Source: JADFOB01 sp964651325 (lineage in GTDB: Bacteria; Planctomycetota; Phycisphaerae; UBA1845). Taken from it: DNA of 9,974 bases. The notes under the pieces were generated by a model, which searched no databases, was not told the origin of the DNA, and was given only the letters and a program-made list of their open reading frames with translations. Within the stretch, counting starts at the first letter, position 1; each line of letters opens with the position of its first letter. The stretch spans positions 1 to 9,974 of the forward strand of contig CAZYXP010000144.1 in NCBI GenBank assembly GCA_964651325.1. The letters run 5' to 3'. Of this stretch, positions 6,784 to 9,974 are shown piece by piece. The position numbers and the translations under genes were made by a program.

Positions 6784-6825
6784 GGGCGTGAACGCCCCGC
6801 TTCAGGTAGAAACGGGCCTTTTCTA
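6784..6825 (+). other. Two small dyads in the leader of the membrane peptide gene
   Basis: GGGCG-TGAA-CGCCC (6784-6797) and TAGAAA-CGGGCCT-TTTCTA (6807-6812 with 6820-6825) lie in tandem just upstream of the ribosome-binding site of the 27-residue ORF. Neither has the T-run of an intrinsic terminator in the plus direction. They might be operator sites or leader structure; the evidence is only the symmetry. Confidence 0.35.
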
Positions 6826-6845
6826 GTTATTGAGGGGTTGCGCTG

Positions 6846-6929
6846 ATGAATGCTACTTTAATCGTAGTCGGGCTAGCCATTGCCGCCCTGGGCGTGTTCT
6901 TCATTTTCGCCAAACGTGGCGGTGGGTGA
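6846..6929 (+). CDS. 27-residue single-span membrane peptide, hypothetical
   Basis: This short plus-strand ORF starts MNATLIVVGLAIAALG, continues VFFIFAK and ends RGGG. About residues 3-22 form one strongly hydrophobic helix, followed by a KR pair that would place the C-terminus in the cytoplasm. A strong ribosome-binding site, GAGGGG at 6832-6837, lies exactly 8 nt before the ATG, which is the best support that it is translated. It is the only convincing plus-strand gene in the window and diverges from panD. I do not recognise a family. Possible roles include a small accessory subunit of a membrane complex (as CydX or KdpF are) or a type I toxin-like peptide; nothing here decides between them. 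The hairpins at 6946-7027 follow its stop. Confidence 0.6.
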   Translation: MNATLIVVGLAIAALGVFFIFAKRGGG

Positions 6930-6945
6930 AAGCCCAAGACCTAAT

Positions 6946-6962
6946 GCCGGGCGGTGCCCGGC
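6946..6962 (+). terminator. Perfect 7-bp hairpin after the membrane peptide ORF
   Basis: GCCGGGC and GCCCGGC pair perfectly around the three-base loop GGT, starting 16 bp after the peptide stop codon. Its position and stability fit a transcript-end hairpin, but AACATTCTTG follows rather than a T-run, so an intrinsic terminator call is tentative. Confidence 0.3.
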
Positions 6963-7007
6963 GAACATTCTTGCAAGAATAGCGGCCCTCCAGCGGCCAT
7001 AATGTAG

Positions 7008-7027
7008 CACACCCGCCCTCGGGTGTG
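7008..7027 (-). terminator. Perfect 8-bp hairpin downstream of the asparaginase gene
   Basis: CACACCCG and CGGGTGTG pair perfectly around a four-base loop, about 90 bp after the asparaginase TAG stop. In the minus direction the hairpin is followed by CTACATTATGG, which is only mildly T-rich. It may end or protect the asparaginase transcript, or be a member of a spacer repeat family. Confidence 0.3.
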
Positions 7028-7115
7028 GTTCTGGGCTAATCGAACGGCCGCGATTCAGAGCTAATCCGATCAAACGCCCTTCCTTGAGGTTGATCTCACC
7101 CTCGAAGCACCCAGT

Positions 7116-8183
7116 CTACCCATTCCGCTCGAACAGGTACGCCATGGGTTCGTGCCGGTTGGCGCCGTCGCTATAGACGGAAAACTTGCCGCCAGACCAC
7201 ATGCCCGCGGCTCCAACCCGTCCATCCTTGGCTAACGCGTAGAATTTCACATCGAAGTTGGGCTTGCCGTCTTTGCGGAGTAGTCTCTTCTCGGTCGTCG
7301 TTCTCACGATCCGTTTCAACGCGACCAGGCAGGCTTGCTCGGGGGATTTCCCTTGCCGCATGGCTTCGACCACCGTGTGGGCCCCGCAGATCTTGATGAC
7401 CGCTTCGCCGCGGCCTGTGCTACCGGCGGCGCCGACCTCGTTATCGACGTAGAGCCCCGCACCGATGATCGGGGAATCGCCGACGCGACCGGGAATCTTG
7501 TAGCTCAGCCCGCTTGTCGTCGTCACGCCGCTGATTTCGCCCTGGGCGTTGAGCCCGCAGCAATTGATGGTGCCGTAGGTAAACGGGTACGGCTGCGATT
7601 GAGCGTCACTTCGACCCTGCCCCGCCGCCGGCTCCGCGGGGATCCAATCGTCGCGATCCGAATGATGCTCCTTCCACTTCAGCCAGGCTTTGCGAGCGTT
7701 GTCCGTGAGCATGTTGGTTTCTTGGAAGCCGTGGGCTCGGGCGAAACGCAGCGCCCCTTCGCCCACGATCATACAATGGTCCGTGCGCTGCATCACCAAT
7801 TGCGCTACGCGAGATGCCGTCTTGATATTCCGAAGCGCGGCCACGGAGCCCGCGCCGCATGTGGGACCGTGCATGACGCAGGAATCCAACTCGACGATGC
7901 CGTCCTCATTCGGAAGACCGCCGTAACCAACCGATGAATCGTTCGGATCCTCTTCCACGATGTTGACGCCGGCGATGACCGCATCGAGTGTGTCGCCGCC
8001 GGCACGCATCAACTCAGCCGCCTTGGCCGTAGCGCGCAAACCGTTGCCGCTGGAAATCACAATGGGAGGATTTGCGGAGCCGGACGCTGCGGCAAGTGTG
8101 CGTTCCGATGGCGAAGCTAGAGCTGCCGCGGCAGCGGCCGTGGCGGTTTGAATGAATCCTCGCCTAGTAACCTGTTTGCTCAT
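7116..8183 (-). CDS. Tat-exported N4-(beta-N-acetylglucosaminyl)-L-asparaginase
   Basis: Glycosylasparaginase (Ntn-hydrolase, family T2) hydrolyses the GlcNAc-Asn bond left after glycoprotein degradation. The precursor has 355 residues. The N-terminus carries a twin-arginine signal, TRRGFIQTA (Arg7-Arg8), then an alanine-rich hydrophobic stretch, so it probably acts outside the cytoplasm. The chain should self-cleave before Thr205 in YGTINCCG, which becomes the nucleophile; substrate-binding residues follow in GVTTTSG (about 219-225) and GRVGDSP (Arg233, Asp236), then GAAGSTGRGE. The residue before GT is Tyr, where the better-studied enzymes have His-Asp before Thr, so activity and cleavage rate may differ. 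ATG 8183 is chosen for the Tat signal and an AGGA 8 nt upstream; an in-frame TTG at 8204 is less likely. It lies 86 nt after ogt and could share its transcript. Confidence 0.93.
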   Translation of the reverse strand: MSKQVTRRGFIQTATAAAAAALASPSERTLAAASGSANPPIVISSGNGLRATAKAAELMRAGGDTLDAVIAGVNIVEEDPNDSSVGYGGLPNEDGIVELDSCVMHGPTCGAGSVAALRNIKTASRVAQLVMQRTDHCMIVGEGALRFARAHGFQETNMLTDNARKAWLKWKEHHSDRDDWIPAEPAAGQGRSDAQSQPYPFTYGTINCCGLNAQGEISGVTTTSGLSYKIPGRVGDSPIIGAGLYVDNEVGAAGSTGRGEAVIKICGAHTVVEAMRQGKSPEQACLVALKRIVRTTTEKRLLRKDGKPNFDVKFYALAKDGRVGAAGMWSGGKFSVYSDGANRHEPMAYLFERNG

Positions 8184-8269
8184 CGCGTTTTTCCTGTCTT
8201 TCAACTGCGTTGCCGAAGGGCGGTTTGTACGTGCCTCTTCAGGACATTTGGCGCCAGCCTAGTGCATGG

Positions 8270-8830
8270 TCACGCTTGAATCTGCGCGTACTCGTTTTTC
8301 CCCCGAGCCGCGGCAGTGGGCTGTTGGCATGCATCTGGCGTTTGGCGTTCCATCGTCAGCATTCTCTGCTTCAGATCGGTCCCTCGGGGCGAGGTGAAGC
8401 CGCCGAGCGAGCCGTCCGAGCGTAGCACGCGATGACAGGGAACGATCAGCGCAATCGGGTTGTGGGCCATGGCGCCTCCGACCGCCCGTGCGGCCGCGGG
8501 GCTGCCCGCGAACCGCGCCAACTCACCGTACGAGGACGTTTCCCCATAAGGGATTTCGCGGCAGATTTCCAGCACGCGGCGTCGAAACGGCGTCACACCG
8601 GATAAATCGATCTCGCAATCGAATGAAATCGGCTCACCCTCGAAATAGCGCTGGACATCTTGCCGCACCCCAGGCAGCAAATCGGGCGAGCCTAGTGCGT
8701 CGGGCCATTCCCGATTGATGCGTTTCAGAATTGCCTGCCTGGAATCGAGCAGGTAGGACGCGACGACGCGACCATCCCGGGCCACGAGCGCGAAATCGCC
8801 CCACAGCGTGGCGAATACTGCGTATTTCAT
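8270..8830 (-). CDS. ogt: Methylated-DNA--protein-cysteine S-methyltransferase
   Basis: This suicide repair protein removes O6-alkyl groups from guanine (and O4-alkyl from thymine) by transferring them to its own cysteine. At 186 residues it has the N-terminal ribonuclease-H-like domain (about 1-75) and the C-terminal DNA-binding and active-site domain. The latter shows PYGETSSYGEL, the Arg-finger helix with Arg115 (AAARAVGGAMAHNP), and the acceptor Cys132 in IVPCHRV, followed by GSLGGF. All catalytic hallmarks are present. The start ATG 8830 has AGGAG 8 nt upstream, a strong site, so earlier in-frame codons are unlikely. The C-terminal tail after LTMERQ is about 24 residues of low complexity. 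It is 82 nt after uvrC, so the two repair genes may be co-transcribed. No Ada-type regulatory domain is attached. Confidence 0.95.
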   Translation of the reverse strand: MKYAVFATLWGDFALVARDGRVVASYLLDSRQAILKRINREWPDALGSPDLLPGVRQDVQRYFEGEPISFDCEIDLSGVTPFRRRVLEICREIPYGETSSYGELARFAGSPAAARAVGGAMAHNPIALIVPCHRVLRSDGSLGGFTSPRGTDLKQRMLTMERQTPDACQQPTAAARGKNEYAQIQA

Positions 8831-8912
8831 CGTTGAGTCTCCTTTTGGCCGCATCCGTACCGCAATTACCGCGGAAACGCAAGGCTGCCCGCCGCCGATT
8901 CTATAACGGACC

Positions 8913-9974
8913 CTAGCGGCGGCGCCCCCTCGTCGGCGGGTGGCGACCTTCGTTTACATCTTTGTCGAAGGTTCTCTTCTTTCGCAGCGTATGATGATAG
9001 TGCTGGGCGAAGCGGTGAGCCTCGTCGCGCATGTGCTGCAACAGGCGCAGGGCCGGACTGTTGCGCGGCAGGCGCACCGGGGCGCTGCGCGCCTGGATGA
9101 ACACCTCCTCCTCACGCTTGGCCAGCGAGATGACCATCGGCGGTCTCAAGTCCATTTCCTCAAACGCCGCGAGCCCGGCGTGAAGCTGGCCCAATCCGCC
9201 GTCGATCAGGATCACATCGGGATAGAGCTCCTCGCCGCCGGCCGCGTATCGGTATCGGCGCGTGAGTACCTCGCGGATCGCGGCGTAGTCGTCTATGCCG
9301 GTGACCGTTTTGATCTTGAATCGCTTGTACCCGGCCTTGAAGGGTTTGCCGTCGATGAAACAGACAATCGAACCGACTGTCTCGCTGCCCTGCAGATGGG
9401 CGATGTCCGTGCATTCCATGCTGCGCGGCGGCGCATCCAACCCGAGCAGGTCGGCCAGCTTCTGAAGCCCTTCGCGCGGATCGATGTAGAACACCTCGGG
9501 TTGATGGTCCTCGCGCACATCCCCGGAAAGCGACAGGGATTGGATCGCCTTGAGGCGGTCGCGAACGGTGGCCGCCTCTTCAAAACGCAACCCGGCGGAC
9601 GCCTCGTTCATCTCCGTAGTCAACTGGGAAATGAGCGCGCGGCGTTTGCTGGCAAGGAGCTTTTTGAGCCGGTCGATATCCTTTCGATAATCCTCTTTGG
9701 AAACAAGAGCCGCACAGGGGGCCGTACATTGATTGATCGCGTGGAGCAGGCAAGGGCGAAAAAATCTTCGGGATTCATCCGCCTCGCGAATGTCGAGTTC
9801 GCACGTGCGGAACTTGAAAACCTTCTGAAGCGCGTTGACCGCATCTCGAATACCGGTGACAGACAAGAACGGCCCGTAGAGCTTGCTGCCCTTATGCCGC
9901 GGGTTGCGAGTCACAAAAACGCCGGGGAAATCGTCCGACGTGGTGATCTCGATATAGGGAAACGATTTGCCATC
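8913..9974 (-). CDS. uvrC: Excinuclease ABC subunit C, 3' part, lacking the C-terminal HhH domain
   Basis: UvrC makes both incisions in UvrABC nucleotide excision repair. The gene runs off the right edge; 353 residues are visible, starting DGKSFPYIEITT near the end of the GIY-YIG domain. Four cysteines (visible residues 58, 75, 83, 87) have the spacing of the family's Fe-S cluster ligands. A UVR motif that binds UvrB lies at about 115-144. The RNase H-like endonuclease domain follows with Asp190 (CTDIAHLQG), the GIDDYAAIREVL motif (Asp228/229), Asp258 (LIDGGLGQL) and His321 (HMRDEAHRFA). The protein then ends after KKRTFDKDVNEG and a basic tail. E. coli UvrC continues with a tandem helix-hairpin-helix DNA-binding domain, and here there is none. 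The 82 nt before ogt are too short to encode it in any frame. The apparent start at 9914 is only an internal GTG. Confidence 0.95.
   Translation of the reverse strand, partial: DGKSFPYIEITTSDDFPGVFVTRNPRHKGSKLYGPFLSVTGIRDAVNALQKVFKFRTCELDIREADESRRFFRPCLLHAINQCTAPCAALVSKEDYRKDIDRLKKLLASKRRALISQLTTEMNEASAGLRFEEAATVRDRLKAIQSLSLSGDVREDHQPEVFYIDPREGLQKLADLLGLDAPPRSMECTDIAHLQGSETVGSIVCFIDGKPFKAGYKRFKIKTVTGIDDYAAIREVLTRRYRYAAGGEELYPDVILIDGGLGQLHAGLAAFEEMDLRPPMVISLAKREEEVFIQARSAPVRLPRNSPALRLLQHMRDEAHRFAQHYHHTLRKKRTFDKDVNEGRHPPTRGRRR

Larger units (their letters stand above)
6930..7115. other. Hairpin-rich spacer between the peptide gene and the asparaginase gene
   Basis: This 186-bp spacer lies between converging genes. 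It holds three perfect dyads: GCCGGGC-GGT-GCCCGGC (6946-6962), the 14-bp palindrome ATTCTTGCAAGAAT (6967-6980), and CACACCCG-CCCT-CGGGTGTG (7008-7027). No open reading frame is convincing. The position between convergent genes fits transcript termination, but none has a proper T-run. Confidence 0.6.

Noticed and set aside
8325..8340. Sigma-54-like TGGCAT-N5-TGGCG on the plus strand
   Set aside because: It has GG-N10-GC spacing but lies antisense inside ogt with no plus-strand gene after it, and the -12 part is a poor match to TTGCA. Chance is the better explanation.

Overview
The window is GC-rich (about 60% by eye) and nearly all coding is on the minus strand. The organism is most likely a member of the Planctomycetota or a similar environmental lineage. 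I infer this from the look of the phosphoglycerate mutase (an N-terminal VRDGWG and a GNSEVGHQNIGAGR core) and of the Tat-exported glycosylasparaginase (IPGRVGDSPIIGAG), and from the short palindromic spacer repeats. This is pattern recognition, not a database result.

Read in the direction of transcription (right to left), the genes are: the 3' part of uvrC (9974-8913), an O6-methylguanine-DNA methyltransferase (8830-8270), a Tat-signal N4-glycosylasparaginase (8183-7116), a 186-bp spacer with several perfect hairpins, panD (6610-6203), an NDUFA9-like SDR protein (5996-4986), gpmI (4725-3091), a cytosolic NtrB-like histidine kinase (2877-1750) and an NtrC-like sigma-54 activator (1489-74). 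The only plus-strand gene I can support is a 27-residue single-span membrane peptide (6846-6929), divergent from panD.

By function, uvrC and ogt form a DNA repair pair and may be co-transcribed with the asparaginase gene, since the gaps are only 82 and 86 nt. panD (beta-alanine for pantothenate and CoA) and gpmI (glycolysis/gluconeogenesis) are housekeeping genes, each after a long spacer and so probably transcribed separately. The kinase and regulator form a two-component pair of unknown stimulus. No target sigma-54 promoter is obvious here.

The most unusual content lies between the genes. An interspersed element of about 84 bp with a CGCGGGC-TGAA-GCCCGCG hairpin occurs at 1618 and 4855, with a degenerate core at 6154. 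Next to the first copy are a five-unit heptanucleotide array and a three-unit 21-bp array, which together push the kinase and regulator genes 260 bp apart. Other points of interest are the UvrC that ends without its C-terminal helix-hairpin-helix domain, and the small membrane peptide with a strong ribosome-binding site. I do not see a defence system, mobile element with a transposase, CRISPR array or RNA gene.
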